Assembly: GCF_008122525.1 (NCBI RefSeq)
Contig: NZ_VSRV01000001.1
Span: forward strand, 930,001-994,000
Direction: 5' to 3'
Origin: Marinomonas sp. IMCC 4694
GTDB taxonomy: Bacteria > Pseudomonadota > Gammaproteobacteria > Pseudomonadales > Marinomonadaceae
Length of the DNA stretch: 64,000 nucleotides
Below, in pieces: positions 1 to 8,727 of this stretch (position 1 is the first letter of the stretch; the number at the start of each line of letters is the position of its first letter). Made by a program: the position numbers and the translations under genes. The notes beneath the pieces are model-generated. The model was not told the DNA's origin. It ran no database searches and was given only the letters and a program-made list of their open reading frames with translations.

Positions 1-28
1 TATTTAATTTAATAAGAGAAAGACTGTT

Positions 29-502
29 ATGAATGATCATCAGGATAATATTTCACATAATAAAGAGTCAGCTCCGAATGCTGGTTTATTTTCATTACGT
101 ACCTTCATTGTTAGCCTAATTATTGCTTTAGTTATGCCTTTGCTTATTGCGGGTGTTTTAGGCCAAGATATTATGGCTCATTTCCCAGTGTATTTTGGGT
201 TTATTCTTGTATCTGTCTATGTTGGTGCGATGCTTAGTCAGGTTAAATCGTCGGTTGTTGATTCTGATATAGAGGAAGAGGATGAAGACGATGACCGTGA
301 GCAAGGAACGGTTAAATGGTTCAATTCTTCGAAGGGCTTTGGCTTTTTGACAATGGAAAATGGTGATGATGTTTTTGTTCATTATCGCGCTATTCGTGGC
401 CGTGGTCGCCGTTTCCTTGTGGAAGGCCAATTAGTTCGCTTTTATGTTACAGAAGGCGAAAAAGGTAAGCAGGCGGAAAACGTTTCCATTATTCGCGGTT
501 AA
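29..502 (+). CDS. Membrane protein with C-terminal cold-shock domain
   Basis: 157 residues. Two hydrophobic segments (about residues 24-45 and 52-70) are followed by a very acidic linker (77-91) and a complete cold-shock domain (about 92-157). The domain carries an RNP1-like KGFGFL (102-107) and an RNP2-like VFVHYRAI (115-122), the surfaces that bind single-stranded nucleic acid in CspA-type proteins. The predicted arrangement is a cold-shock domain tethered to the inner membrane on its cytoplasmic side. It lies 27 bases before tpx on the same strand, so the two may share a message. A purine-rich stretch precedes the ATG. The role is unknown; RNA or ssDNA binding at the membrane is an inference from the domains. 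Confidence 0.85.
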   Translation: MNDHQDNISHNKESAPNAGLFSLRTFIVSLIIALVMPLLIAGVLGQDIMAHFPVYFGFILVSVYVGAMLSQVKSSVVDSDIEEEDEDDDREQGTVKWFNSSKGFGFLTMENGDDVFVHYRAIRGRGRRFLVEGQLVRFYVTEGEKGKQAENVSIIRG

Positions 503-529
503 TTTTAATAATTTAATAAAGAGGTAGGT

Positions 530-1027
530 ATGGCAATTGTTACCCTTAAAGGTAATCCTTTTGAAACAGCAGGCTCACTTCCAGCTGTTGGTAGTGTCGC
601 GCCAGCGTTTGAGCTTGTGAAAACCGATTTGTCTGTCACGAGTTTAGCGGATTATGCGGGTGCTAAGTTGGTTTTGAACATATTCCCATCCGTTGACACG
701 CCAACGTGTGCGACTTCAGTTCGCAAATTTAATGAATCAGCAGCGGCCTTCAAAGGTGTGAATGTTCTTTGTGTGTCTGCGGATTTACCTTTTGCTGCCG
801 CGCGTTTTTGTGGCGCTGAAGGCATTGATAATGTCGATACAGGCTCTAGTTTCCGGTCTACTTTCGGTGATGACTATGGTCTTGTGTTTACAACAGGTCC
901 ACTTATTGGTCTTTTATCTCGTGCTGTAGTTGTGCTGGATGAAGTTGGAAACGTCATTTATACAGAGCAAGTTGCTGAAACGGCAGATGAGCCAAATTAC
1001 GACGCTGTTTTGGCCGTACTAGCTTAG
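530..1027 (+). CDS. tpx: Thiol peroxidase Tpx (2-Cys peroxiredoxin)
   Basis: 165 residues, the normal length for bacterial Tpx. Tpx reduces hydrogen peroxide and alkyl hydroperoxides with electrons from thioredoxin. The peroxidatic cysteine is C60 in the PSVDTPTCATSVRKFN motif, and the resolving cysteine is C94 in RFCGAEGI, the spacing expected of an atypical 2-Cys enzyme. The start has a good ribosome site (GAGGTAGGT just upstream). It follows the membrane cold-shock gene closely and is closed by a long hairpin terminator about 40 bases downstream. Confidence 0.96.
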   Translation: MAIVTLKGNPFETAGSLPAVGSVAPAFELVKTDLSVTSLADYAGAKLVLNIFPSVDTPTCATSVRKFNESAAAFKGVNVLCVSADLPFAAARFCGAEGIDNVDTGSSFRSTFGDDYGLVFTTGPLIGLLSRAVVVLDEVGNVIYTEQVAETADEPNYDAVLAVLA

Positions 1028-1063
1028 TTTTAAGTGTACTCTCTCTAAATACATAACAAGCAC

Positions 1064-1117
1064 AAAAAAAGCCCCTTTTTACCTTACGAACAGTGAGAGT
1101 AAAAAAGGGGCTTTTTA
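1064..1117. terminator. Bidirectional rho-independent terminator
   Basis: A long stem pairs an A-tract, GCCCC and a T-tract (1066-1082) with a T-rich, GGGGC-containing right arm (1099-1116). A-runs and T-runs flank it on both sides, so it can stop tpx from the left and the convergent minus-strand gene at 1155-1532 from the right. Confidence 0.9.
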
Positions 1118-1154
1118 ATTTTGCCGAAAAATAAAAAACTGTGATGCGTAAGCG

Positions 1155-1532
1155 TCAAGTCCAAATAAATGGGCCTTCCTCAAATTCATTGATTTTCCAC
1201 CACTGGTCTGGGTCTTGAGCGCCTTCTTCTTCCCAGCCTTGAAAATTGCAACGCACCTCACATTTCAGCGCGATGAAGGCCTCTTTAGCGCACGCGATAT
1301 CGTTTTCCCAAGGCGTTTTACTGGAATCAAACCAGATTGATGTAAAGCGTTTTCCAGCGGCTTTTTCCAGAATAGTAACCTCGATATGGCTTTCTTCAAA
1401 TACGACTGTCAGCTTGGTGCACTGGGGATCATGCGAATCTTTGCGAAGTACACTAAAACGATTGTTTAACCAATGGATGATCGTTTCTGTTGGGCAAGAC
1501 AATACATAAACTTCGATATCTGACTGTTGCAT
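1155..1532 (-). CDS. Conserved hypothetical protein, 125 aa
   Basis: I do not recognise a named family. The 125-residue product has no signal peptide or membrane segment. It is rich in Trp and acidic residues near the end (WWKINEFEEGPFIW pattern) and has four scattered cysteines (near residues 13, 38, 81 and 94). It starts 4 bases after the stop of the small membrane protein at 1537-1803, so the two are probably translated from one message that may begin at dapE. It ends at the bidirectional terminator shared with tpx. The antisense reading frame is shorter and lacks this context. Function unknown. Confidence 0.7.
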   Translation of the reverse strand: MQQSDIEVYVLSCPTETIIHWLNNRFSVLRKDSHDPQCTKLTVVFEESHIEVTILEKAAGKRFTSIWFDSSKTPWENDIACAKEAFIALKCEVRCNFQGWEEEGAQDPDQWWKINEFEEGPFIWT

Positions 1533-1536
1533 TGCG

Positions 1537-1803
1537 CTAATCCTTCTTTTTTATCATGTGGTAAATTCTGAGAACACTCATAGATAAATAGCCAATAAAT
1601 GTCCATAACACACCAAACCCTGCGAGTACTAAACCAAATAAAGCCATGATTTCTTGCGCAAGAGACTCCACTATAACTCGATCTGCCACCATCAGCATGA
1701 GAACACCAAACACAAAAATCAATCCCCCCTGAATCATTTTAATCAGCGCTTGCCTGGGGTTGTTTCCGAGCTTCATGGCAAGTGTGTGAATGGTATTTCT
1801 CAT
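1537..1803 (-). CDS. Small two-helix inner-membrane protein, 88 aa
   Basis: 88 residues with two predicted transmembrane helices (about 25-42 and 48-73). The ends are basic: an N-terminal KLGNNPRQALIK stretch and a C-terminal HMIKKKD. It lies only 10 bases downstream of dapE and 4 bases upstream of the 125-aa gene, consistent with a dapE-led operon. No catalytic motif is visible and I do not assign a family. Confidence 0.65.
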   Translation of the reverse strand: MRNTIHTLAMKLGNNPRQALIKMIQGGLIFVFGVLMLMVADRVIVESLAQEIMALFGLVLAGFGVLWTFIGYLSMSVLRIYHMIKKKD

Positions 1804-1813
1804 CGTGCTTGTT

Positions 1814-2959
1814 TTACGCCTTGTGAGTGAAGAGGTTGGAAAGTATGCGGCTGTAAATAGTAGACAGCTGGTTCAGACTTTCTGCATCAACGCACTCATT
1901 AATTTGATGGATGGTTGCATTAATGGGCCCAAGTTCAACCACTTGCGTGCCCATTTTGGCAATGAAACGCCCGTCTGAAGTGCCACCAGAAGTCGATAAT
2001 TCAGGTGTAATATTCACCGTTGATTGAACCGCTTCGACAATCGCATCAACCAGTTCACCCGGACGTGTTAAGAATGGTAAGCCATTGTAAGTCCACTGGA
2101 TGTCATAGCGTAAGTTATGTTTCTCTAAAATATCAATGACGCGTGCTTTTAGGGCATCAAAATCCAGTTCCGATGAAAAACGAAAATTAAATTGGGCGTT
2201 TAATTTGCCAGGAACCACATTGGTGGCGCCGGTGCCAGATTGAATATTAGACACTTGAAAACTGGTCGGTGGGAAAAAATCGTTACCATTGTCCCAGTGC
2301 GAATTGGCCATTTCAGCCAGAGCTGGTGCTGCCAAGTGGATTGGGTTTTCTGCCAAATGTGGATAGGCCACGTGACCTTGTTTACCGTACACGGTTAAGT
2401 CGCCGCTGAAAGACCCACGGCGGCCATTTTTGATAATGTCCCCCAGTGTTTTGGTGCTGGACGGTTCGCCAACAATGCACCAATCTACCGTCTCGTTTCG
2501 CGCTATTAAAGCGTCGACAACACGGGTTGTGCCATCAACAAAAGGGCCTTCCTCATCACTGGTGATTAAGAAAGAAATTTGGCCATCGTGACTTGCGTGT
2601 TTGCTGACAAAATCTTCGACGGCAGTCACCATGGCCGCTAGACTGCCTTTCATGTCTGCGGCACCACGGCCATAAAGAACACCATCGATTATTTCTGGCG
2701 AGAAGGGTGGCACGGTCCATTCGTTTTCAGGACCTGTTGGCACAACGTCTGTGTGCCCTGCAAAACATAGGTTTGGACCAGAATGACCACGTTTAGCGTA
2801 AAAATTTTTCACTTCACCGAATGGCATCAATTCAACAGTAAAGCCGATATTTTTTAGCCGTTCTATTATAAGATCCTGACAGCCAGCGTCGTCAGGCGTA
2901 ACCGATGGGCGAGAAATAAGATCGAGTGCAAGTTTTAGAGTGGGGGACAAGTCAGACAT
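1814..2959 (-). CDS. dapE: Succinyl-diaminopimelate desuccinylase DapE
   Basis: 381 residues, standard for DapE, an M20-family di-zinc amidohydrolase. It converts N-succinyl-LL-2,6-diaminopimelate to LL-diaminopimelate and succinate for lysine and peptidoglycan. Metal and catalytic signatures are visible: [10 protein letters not shown] (H69, D71), GRGAADMKG (D102), TSDEEGP (E136/E137) and a late SGGTSDGRF. It completes the succinylase branch with dapD and dapC, which lie nearby on the same strand. The start is ATG at 2959, divergent from the small lipoprotein gene with an 80-base spacer. Confidence 0.97.
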   Translation of the reverse strand: MSDLSPTLKLALDLISRPSVTPDDAGCQDLIIERLKNIGFTVELMPFGEVKNFYAKRGHSGPNLCFAGHTDVVPTGPENEWTVPPFSPEIIDGVLYGRGAADMKGSLAAMVTAVEDFVSKHASHDGQISFLITSDEEGPFVDGTTRVVDALIARNETVDWCIVGEPSSTKTLGDIIKNGRRGSFSGDLTVYGKQGHVAYPHLAENPIHLAAPALAEMANSHWDNGNDFFPPTSFQVSNIQSGTGATNVVPGKLNAQFNFRFSSELDFDALKARVIDILEKHNLRYDIQWTYNGLPFLTRPGELVDAIVEAVQSTVNITPELSTSGGTSDGRFIAKMGTQVVELGPINATIHQINECVDAESLNQLSTIYSRILSNLFTHKA

Positions 2960-3038
2960 TCTTTACCTTTGTATTGGTTTTCGCTACTTTATAAACGTTT
3001 CTGTTACTATAACAGGAGATTTAAATAAAGGTGGGCTT

Positions 3039-3242
3039 ATGAAGTTGGGTATTATGATTTTTTTAGGGTTAAGTTGTGCCGGCTGTAGCCTTTTTCAACA
3101 ACCTATTATTCAAGAGTCGTATTTTGTTCCTGTTATTCGTTCTGATGTGTCTAATTCAGGATACACGCCATTTGTCACGCCAACAACGCCGCCCAAAGTG
3201 ACAAAGGAAAGGCCGCGTTTTTATACACCCGCTTTAAATTAA
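3039..3242 (+). CDS. Small predicted lipoprotein, 67 aa
   Basis: I choose the ATG at 3039, not the open frame from 2940, because it has an AGGTG ribosome site and creates a lipoprotein signal: a short basic start, a hydrophobic core, then LSCAGC with lipidation likely at C16. The mature part is about 50 residues, proline- and threonine-rich (FVTPTTPPKVTKERPR). It is divergent from dapE and ends overlapping the stop of the convergent arsC/yffB-like gene. The lipobox is slightly atypical because position -3 is Cys. Function unknown; an envelope location is inferred. Confidence 0.6.
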   Translation: MKLGIMIFLGLSCAGCSLFQQPIIQESYFVPVIRSDVSNSGYTPFVTPTTPPKVTKERPRFYTPALN

Positions 3243-3583
3243 AGCAGGTTATTGGCGTAATCGACGGGAGTGAATCCTAAAATAGTGGTGCCATTTTTGC
3301 TTAGAATAGGGCGTTTGATGATGGACGGTTGGGCTATCATTATGTTGATAGCTTGGTCGTTGCTCATGGCTTTCTTGATGCTGTCGTCTAACTTTCGCCA
3401 CGTTGTGCCGCGTTTGTTAATCACGCTTTCCCAGCCAAACTCCTCTACCCATAATTTTGCCTGAGTTTCTTCTAAGTCTTCTTTCTTATAATCATGAAAG
3501 CGATATTCAATCTGCTGTTCATCAAGCCACCGAAAGGCTTTTTTCATGGTGTCACAGTTTTTAATACCATAAATGTCTATCAT
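3239..3583 (-). CDS. ArsC/Spx-family protein (YffB-like)
   Basis: 114 residues from the ATG at 3583. The open frame extends five codons further, but the downstream Met gives the family-typical MIDIYGIKNCDTMKKA start and has GGGAAC upstream. The NCDTMKKA segment is the conserved cysteine motif of the ArsC/Spx/YffB thioredoxin-like group; the typical arginine occurs in IIKRPI. No second catalytic cysteine is visible, as in YffB rather than arsenate reductase of the R773 type. In Pseudomonas the homologue also sits next to dapD, so the context is conserved. The true substrate is unknown. Confidence 0.85.
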   Translation of the reverse strand: MIDIYGIKNCDTMKKAFRWLDEQQIEYRFHDYKKEDLEETQAKLWVEEFGWESVINKRGTTWRKLDDSIKKAMSNDQAINIMIAQPSIIKRPILSKNGTTILGFTPVDYANNLL

Positions 3584-3600
3584 ACTGTTTGTTCCCAATG

Positions 3601-3627
3601 CACCGCTCGAGTTTATTCCGAGCGGTG
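3601..3627. repeat. Perfect 9-bp inverted repeat between dapD and the yffB-like gene
   Basis: CACCGCTCG (3601-3609) and CGAGCGGTG (3619-3627) pair perfectly around a 9-base loop. There is no T-run on the minus strand after it; the next gene starts 18 bases further on. It is therefore not a standard intrinsic terminator. It could be an mRNA-stabilising or processing hairpin at the dapD 3' end. Confidence 0.55.
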
Positions 3628-3653
3628 AGGTTGGTTATGAGTGTTATTCGTGT

Positions 3654-4691
3654 TTAGTTGTGAGCGTGAAGGGCTTCGTTCAGTTCAATGGCTGTCTTGT
3701 TGGTTTTACACTCGATTGCGCCAGTCGTTGAGTTACGACGGAACAATAGATCAGATTGACCTGAAAGCTCACGCGCTTTTACGCTAGAAACAACGTGGTT
3801 GTGTTCGTCTAGCAGGGCAACTTTTGAACCGGCTGTGATGTATAAACCTGACTCGACGATACAGCGATCACCTAGGCCAATGCCGATGCCTGCATTGGCG
3901 CCAATTAAGCATTTTTCACCAACCGCGATCACAATATTTCCGCCACCTGACAGTGTGCCCATTGTAGAGCAGCCGCCGCCTAGATCAGAGCCATTACCGA
4001 CCACAACGCCCGCTGAAATACGACCCTCGACCATGCTGTTACCTAATGTACCTGCGTTGAAGTTAACGAAGCCTTCGTGCATCACGGTTGTCCCTTCGGC
4101 TAAATGAGCGCCAAGACGAACGCGGGCAGCATCGCCAACGCGAATGCCGGTGGGGACAACAAAATTCAACATTTTGGGGAATTTATCTACGCTGAATACT
4201 TCAATAGTACGGCCTTCCATGCGAGCGCTTAATTGGCGGTCTGCTAATTCACGAACATCGATCGGACCTTCGTTTGTCCACGCCGTGTTGATTAGTAAAC
4301 CAAACATGCCATCGAGTACCGTGTTGTGCGGTTGTACTAGGCGATGCGAAATCAGTTGCAGTTTTAAGTACACTTCGGCTGGGTTGCTTGGCGCTTCGTC
4401 TGTAGCAAGTACACACAGAATAACCGGCTGGCGTGACGCTTTTAAACGCGATGCTAACTCGGCTTGCTCTATGTTTCCGGCTTTTAAAAGGCTCATGTGC
4501 AAGCGGTTTAAATCGCTTTCATCCAGTATTAGCGTGCTGTTGCCGCCTTCATAGTTGGTGCTTTCTAATAAAGCGTCTAGCGTGCCTTTTTCCGCGTTAA
4601 GGCTGGGAGACGAGTAAAAAACTTCTAGCCAGTTGCCTTCTTTATTTTGAGTGCCGATGCCAAGACCGAACGCGAAATTTGTATGACTCAT
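3654..4691 (-). CDS. dapD: Tetrahydrodipicolinate N-succinyltransferase DapD (long form)
   Basis: 345 residues, the long DapD type found in Pseudomonas and relatives rather than the 274-residue E. coli type. It transfers succinyl from succinyl-CoA to tetrahydrodipicolinate, the first succinylase-branch step to meso-diaminopimelate. A left-handed beta-helix of hexapeptide repeats occupies about residues 195-290 (VRLGAHLAEGT, VGNGSDLGGGCS, LIGANAGIGIGLGD). It is minus-strand with dapC upstream and the yffB-like gene downstream, the order seen in pseudomonads. Confidence 0.95.
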   Translation of the reverse strand: MSHTNFAFGLGIGTQNKEGNWLEVFYSSPSLNAEKGTLDALLESTNYEGGNSTLILDESDLNRLHMSLLKAGNIEQAELASRLKASRQPVILCVLATDEAPSNPAEVYLKLQLISHRLVQPHNTVLDGMFGLLINTAWTNEGPIDVRELADRQLSARMEGRTIEVFSVDKFPKMLNFVVPTGIRVGDAARVRLGAHLAEGTTVMHEGFVNFNAGTLGNSMVEGRISAGVVVGNGSDLGGGCSTMGTLSGGGNIVIAVGEKCLIGANAGIGIGLGDRCIVESGLYITAGSKVALLDEHNHVVSSVKARELSGQSDLLFRRNSTTGAIECKTNKTAIELNEALHAHN

Positions 4692-4744
4692 GTGAATTCT
4701 CCGACTGAGATAGTTAGTATAAAAATGCGGTAAAACGTAAAATG

Positions 4745-5932
4745 TTATCGGCGACTGAGGAAGTCACGTATTCGTTTGGCGGCCTCAACGCACTCGGATT
4801 CTTCTGCGACAAGGGCCATGCGGACGTGATGGCTGCCAGGGTTTTTGCCATCCACTTCTCGACCTAAGTAGCTGCCTGGTAACACCAGTACAGACTCTTC
4901 TTGATAGAGTGCGGTGCAAAAATCTTCGTCTGTCATGATCAGTTCTGGCCACAAATAAAAACCAGCCTCGGGTTTGCTGATGGGCATAATGGGCGACAAA
5001 ATCTCTAAAACTGAGTCAAATTTACGAGTGTAGATTTCGCGATTTTTGATGACATGTGCCTCATCATTCCAGGCCGCCACAGAGGCCTCTTGGTGGTGAA
5101 TGGGCATAGCGCAACCTTGGTAGGTTCGATAAAGTAAAAACGGCGTCAAAATGGCAGCATCGCCTGCGACAAACCCAGAGCGTAGGCCGGGAAGATTTGA
5201 ACGTTTGGAAAGGGATTGGAAGATAAGGCACTGTTTGTAGTCCGTGTGACCCAGTCGTTGACACGCTTCTAATAAGCCTAATGGTGCTTGTTCACCAAAA
5301 TAAATTTCCGAGTAGCATTCATCGGCAACGATAGTGAAATTATGCGTGTGGGCCTTGTCGATTAGGTAAGCATAATCGTCCAGTGTCGTAATGGTGCCGC
5401 TTGGGTTGTTGGGCGAGCAAACAAACAAAACTTCACAGCGCGCCCAGGTGGCGTCGTCCACCAAGGAATAATCGACTTTGTACTGTGTGTCTGAACCGCA
5501 AGGTAAAAAGAACAAGTCAGCGCCGGCTAAAATACCGGCACCTTCATAAATCTGATAAAACGGGTTGGGGCTGATGACCAAGGCGTTTTGCTTTTCGCCA
5601 ACCAGGGTTTGGGTGATGGCAAATAACGCCTCTCGTGTACCTGAAACGGGCAAAATTTCAGTGTCAGGGTTTAGGTTATCAAGTGAAAAACGGCGTTGTG
5701 CCCAGTCACTAATGGCACGTCTAAGCGGTAATTCCCCTTTTGTGCTAGGGTACTTGCTGATGCCGTTTAGGCTGTTGGCTAGGGTGTCAACCACGACAGC
5801 AGGGGCTTCGTGTTGTGGTTCACCAATCGTTAACTTGATCAGCGGTTTGGCTGGGTTAGGTGTCAACCCTTCAATGAGCTCGGCAAGCTTTTGAAAAGGG
5901 TAAGGGTGCAAAGAATGTATCAGAGGGTTCAT
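4745..5932 (-). CDS. dapC: Succinyldiaminopimelate aminotransferase DapC
   Basis: 395 residues, fold-type I PLP aminotransferase. It makes N-succinyl-LL-diaminopimelate from N-succinyl-2-amino-6-ketopimelate using glutamate. Seen: the TIGEPQH start region, the CSPNNPSGTITT motif, VADECYSEIYFG, and the PLP lysine in FQSLSKRSNLPGLRSG. The neighbourhood (glnD upstream, dapD downstream) supports DapC over a generic aspartate aminotransferase. It begins 6 bases after the glnD stop, so it is probably co-transcribed with glnD. Confidence 0.93.
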   Translation of the reverse strand: MNPLIHSLHPYPFQKLAELIEGLTPNPAKPLIKLTIGEPQHEAPAVVVDTLANSLNGISKYPSTKGELPLRRAISDWAQRRFSLDNLNPDTEILPVSGTREALFAITQTLVGEKQNALVISPNPFYQIYEGAGILAGADLFFLPCGSDTQYKVDYSLVDDATWARCEVLFVCSPNNPSGTITTLDDYAYLIDKAHTHNFTIVADECYSEIYFGEQAPLGLLEACQRLGHTDYKQCLIFQSLSKRSNLPGLRSGFVAGDAAILTPFLLYRTYQGCAMPIHHQEASVAAWNDEAHVIKNREIYTRKFDSVLEILSPIMPISKPEAGFYLWPELIMTDEDFCTALYQEESVLVLPGSYLGREVDGKNPGSHHVRMALVAEESECVEAAKRIRDFLSRR

Positions 5933-5938
5933 TGGTCT

Positions 5939-8632
5939 TTAGTCCATCGCTTGAGAAAAACGGTCTATTTTCTCTTTTAAAAGGGTGCAAATTGTATTCA
6001 TGCGTTCTGAATCGATGATCAGGTCGCCGTTTTCTTCGGTTATGTAAAAAGTATCTTCTACGCGCTCGCCCAATGTGGCGATTTTTGCCTTGTGCAGCAT
6101 GATGTTATTGTTCATAAAAAACTGCCCAACTAAGGCCAGTAAGCCTGGCCTGTCTGGTGCGGTTATTTCGAGTGCAGACCAGACTTCTTCTGGTTGACTA
6201 ACAAAGTGCGCGGTTGCCGGAGAGTTAAATATTTTTAAAATTCTTGGCGTATGTCGTTGTACCACACTCTCATACAAAGAGGGGGTTTCCAGTTGCTCCA
6301 TCAGTGTTTTTCGAATGAGGGTGATGCGCTCTTTGTCTAAATGCAGAATCGTGTCGTTGTCATTGCTGTCCATCACCACAAAGCTGTCTAGACTGTAGTT
6401 GTTGGTTGTGTGGCTAATTTTGGCGTCTAAAATCGTTAAGCCAAGCTGTTCAAATGTGGCGGCTGTGACGGCAAATAAGTGTCGACTAATCAGAGTGTAA
6501 ATGAAAATTTTGCTGGCACCAGAAAAATTTCTACCGCCTAAAGGCGTAATGGCAATAAGCGGTTTATCGCTAGGGCGGTGACGTAATATGGCTTCGGTGT
6601 TCCAAGCTATTTCGTCGCCGTTGGAGCGAATAAAGTATTCGTCTTCGATGGTATCCCAAATAGTTTCCGCTTCCATAATATCGACGTTGCGCTCTATGAT
6701 GATTTCTAATGCGCGTTGTTTGTGTTCGTCGCTGATCATGTCAGCGTCAATTGGAAAGTCCAATCCACGACGAAGGGCGCGCTTGGTTTCTAGGTACAGT
6801 TGACGCATGAGAGAAGCGCGCCAGCTGTTCCACATCGTCGGGTTGGTGGCATTAATGTCGGCCACGGTTAAGATAAATAAATAATCTAGGTGTTCTTGAT
6901 CTTTAACGTAGCTGGCAAATTCCCAAATCACTTCAGGGTCAGAAATATCTTTGCGTTGAGCCGTAACTGACATGAATAAATGATTTCGAACCAACCAAAC
7001 AACCAGTTCAGTATCGCGTTTTGGCAGTCCATGACGTTCACAAAAAGCCTGTGCGTCGACGCATCCAAGCTCTGAGTGATCGCCGCCTCGGCCTTTGGCG
7101 ATATCATGGTATAAGCCGGCAATGTACAGTAATTCGACTTTAGGGACATGGCGGATAGCTTGGCCTGAAATCGGGAATTTCTGTTTGAATTCAGGCAACC
7201 AAAGTCGGCGTAAATTTTCCACTAGTTGTAACGTGTGGGCGTCAACCGTATAAATGTGAAATAGATCGTGCTGCATTTGGCCAATAATAGCGCCAAATTC
7301 TGGTAGATAGCGTCCTAGCAGCCCCAAGTGTTTCATTGATCGTAAAATGCTGGTTAGACGATAGCGACTGGCAATAATGTCGAGAAACAGATCGGTGTTG
7401 ATTTTATTGTTTCGAAAGTCATCGTCAATCAGGTCTAGATTGTCTCGAATCTGTCGCATGGTATTCGCGCGAAAACCTTTAATGTTCTCGTGGGCACCCA
7501 ATAAAACATAAATTTCCAGCATGCTCGATGGGTTATCTTGAAAGAGCGTGTCTGAACGTGCTTCCAATTGACCATTAATAATTTGAAAATGGTCATTGAT
7601 GATGTCGACGGTTTCAATGTTGTTATTGCTCAAAAAAGATTCTTCAAAATGTTGCAGCAAAAGATCATTCAACTGCTGTATGGCGGCAACACTTTGATAA
7701 TATCCTTGCATAAAGCGCTCAACATTGCGTTTTAAATCATCGTCATCAAAGCCAAATAATTTTGTCAATGTGCGCTGATGGTCAAACAGTAAGCGGTCTT
7801 CTTTGCGGCCAGCGACTATGTGTAAAGCCCAGCGTACGCGCCATAGATGACTGACCGCGCCTTTCAACTGAATGTATTCGTCTTCGGAAAGAAATTGTTT
7901 GTCTATTAAGGCGCTAAGTCGATGGGTATGTAGGTGGCGTTTTGCTACCCAATCAATGACTTGCATGTCTCTGAGCCCACCTGGGCACTCTTTTAAGTTG
8001 GGCTCAAGGTTGTAGGCCGTATTTTGATATTTTGCATGACGTTGTTTTTGTTCAGTCAATTTGGCTTGATAAAACGAATGGCCATCCCACATGTTGGAAA
8101 TGTCGACGTGCAGTTTAAGAGTTGCCAGCAAGTCAGAAGGGCCAATAAGTGTTCGAGACTCGATTAAATTAGTAATAACGGTAATGTCTTTCGCTGCCAT
8201 CTCGGTGCATTCATCGATGGTACGAACGCTGTGACCAACATCCAAATTGATGTCCCACAAAAAAGTGATAAAGGCTTCAAGTTTGCTTTTGGGGGCGGTG
8301 GTTTCATTTTCGATAAGAATCAACAAATCGATGTCGGATTTTGGGTGTAATTCGCCGCGCCCATAGCCGCCCACTGCTACCAAACTCACGTGTTGATCAC
8401 GGTCTAGGGCTTTCGCAGTCCAAGCGGCTTGCAAAACTTCATCAAAGAGGGATGAGAGGCCTTTGACCAGTTTTTCAATGGGGTACAAAGAGTGAAATAG
8501 ATCGTTATAAACAGCAGTTTTTTCTTCAATTACGGCTTTGTAGCGAGCAATCGAACAGCTCGTCTGAGCAAGTTCGCTCTTTTCTTCCTGGGTCAGTAAT
8601 GGCGGAGCATCTGGAAAAGCAGGGAAGTCCAT
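5939..8632 (-). CDS. glnD: Bifunctional uridylyltransferase/uridylyl-removing enzyme GlnD
   Basis: 897 residues, full length. GlnD senses glutamine and adds or removes UMP on PII proteins, setting the nitrogen-assimilation state. Domains in order: nucleotidyltransferase with VGGYGRGELHPKSDIDLL (about residues 87-104); the linker helical domain; an HD domain with HDIAKGRGGDHSELG (about 510-525); two C-terminal ACT domains (about 690-780 and 810-890) that bind glutamine. It lies 81 bases downstream of map and 6 bases upstream of dapC, on the same strand. Confidence 0.97.
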   Translation of the reverse strand: MDFPAFPDAPPLLTQEEKSELAQTSCSIARYKAVIEEKTAVYNDLFHSLYPIEKLVKGLSSLFDEVLQAAWTAKALDRDQHVSLVAVGGYGRGELHPKSDIDLLILIENETTAPKSKLEAFITFLWDINLDVGHSVRTIDECTEMAAKDITVITNLIESRTLIGPSDLLATLKLHVDISNMWDGHSFYQAKLTEQKQRHAKYQNTAYNLEPNLKECPGGLRDMQVIDWVAKRHLHTHRLSALIDKQFLSEDEYIQLKGAVSHLWRVRWALHIVAGRKEDRLLFDHQRTLTKLFGFDDDDLKRNVERFMQGYYQSVAAIQQLNDLLLQHFEESFLSNNNIETVDIINDHFQIINGQLEARSDTLFQDNPSSMLEIYVLLGAHENIKGFRANTMRQIRDNLDLIDDDFRNNKINTDLFLDIIASRYRLTSILRSMKHLGLLGRYLPEFGAIIGQMQHDLFHIYTVDAHTLQLVENLRRLWLPEFKQKFPISGQAIRHVPKVELLYIAGLYHDIAKGRGGDHSELGCVDAQAFCERHGLPKRDTELVVWLVRNHLFMSVTAQRKDISDPEVIWEFASYVKDQEHLDYLFILTVADINATNPTMWNSWRASLMRQLYLETKRALRRGLDFPIDADMISDEHKQRALEIIIERNVDIMEAETIWDTIEDEYFIRSNGDEIAWNTEAILRHRPSDKPLIAITPLGGRNFSGASKIFIYTLISRHLFAVTAATFEQLGLTILDAKISHTTNNYSLDSFVVMDSNDNDTILHLDKERITLIRKTLMEQLETPSLYESVVQRHTPRILKIFNSPATAHFVSQPEEVWSALEITAPDRPGLLALVGQFFMNNNIMLHKAKIATLGERVEDTFYITEENGDLIIDSERMNTICTLLKEKIDRFSQAMD

Positions 8633-8707
8633 ACAAAAGCCTCAAAGCGTGTTTTAAAGTGCGCGATAGTAAAACGTTAGGTGTTTATTTGTTCCGCAAA
8701 ATGAAAG

Positions 8708-8727
8708 CACGCTTTAATAAAAGCGTG
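8708..8727 (-). terminator. Short hairpin overlapping the map stop codon, possible weak terminator
   Basis: An 8-bp perfect stem, CACGCTTT (8708-8715) with AAAGCGTG (8720-8727), has a 4-base loop; the map stop codon lies within it. On the minus strand it is followed by CTTTCATTTTG, a modest T-rich tail. It may attenuate transcription between map and glnD. Confidence 0.5.

Noticed and set aside
1246..1509. 87-codon plus-strand frame opposite the 125-aa gene
   Set aside because: It lacks a ribosome site; the minus-strand gene has operon context and a shared terminator.
3799..4107. 102-codon plus-strand frame opposite dapD
   Set aside because: Its Pro/Ser-rich product is the typical reverse-complement shadow of the Gly-rich hexapeptide repeats of DapD.
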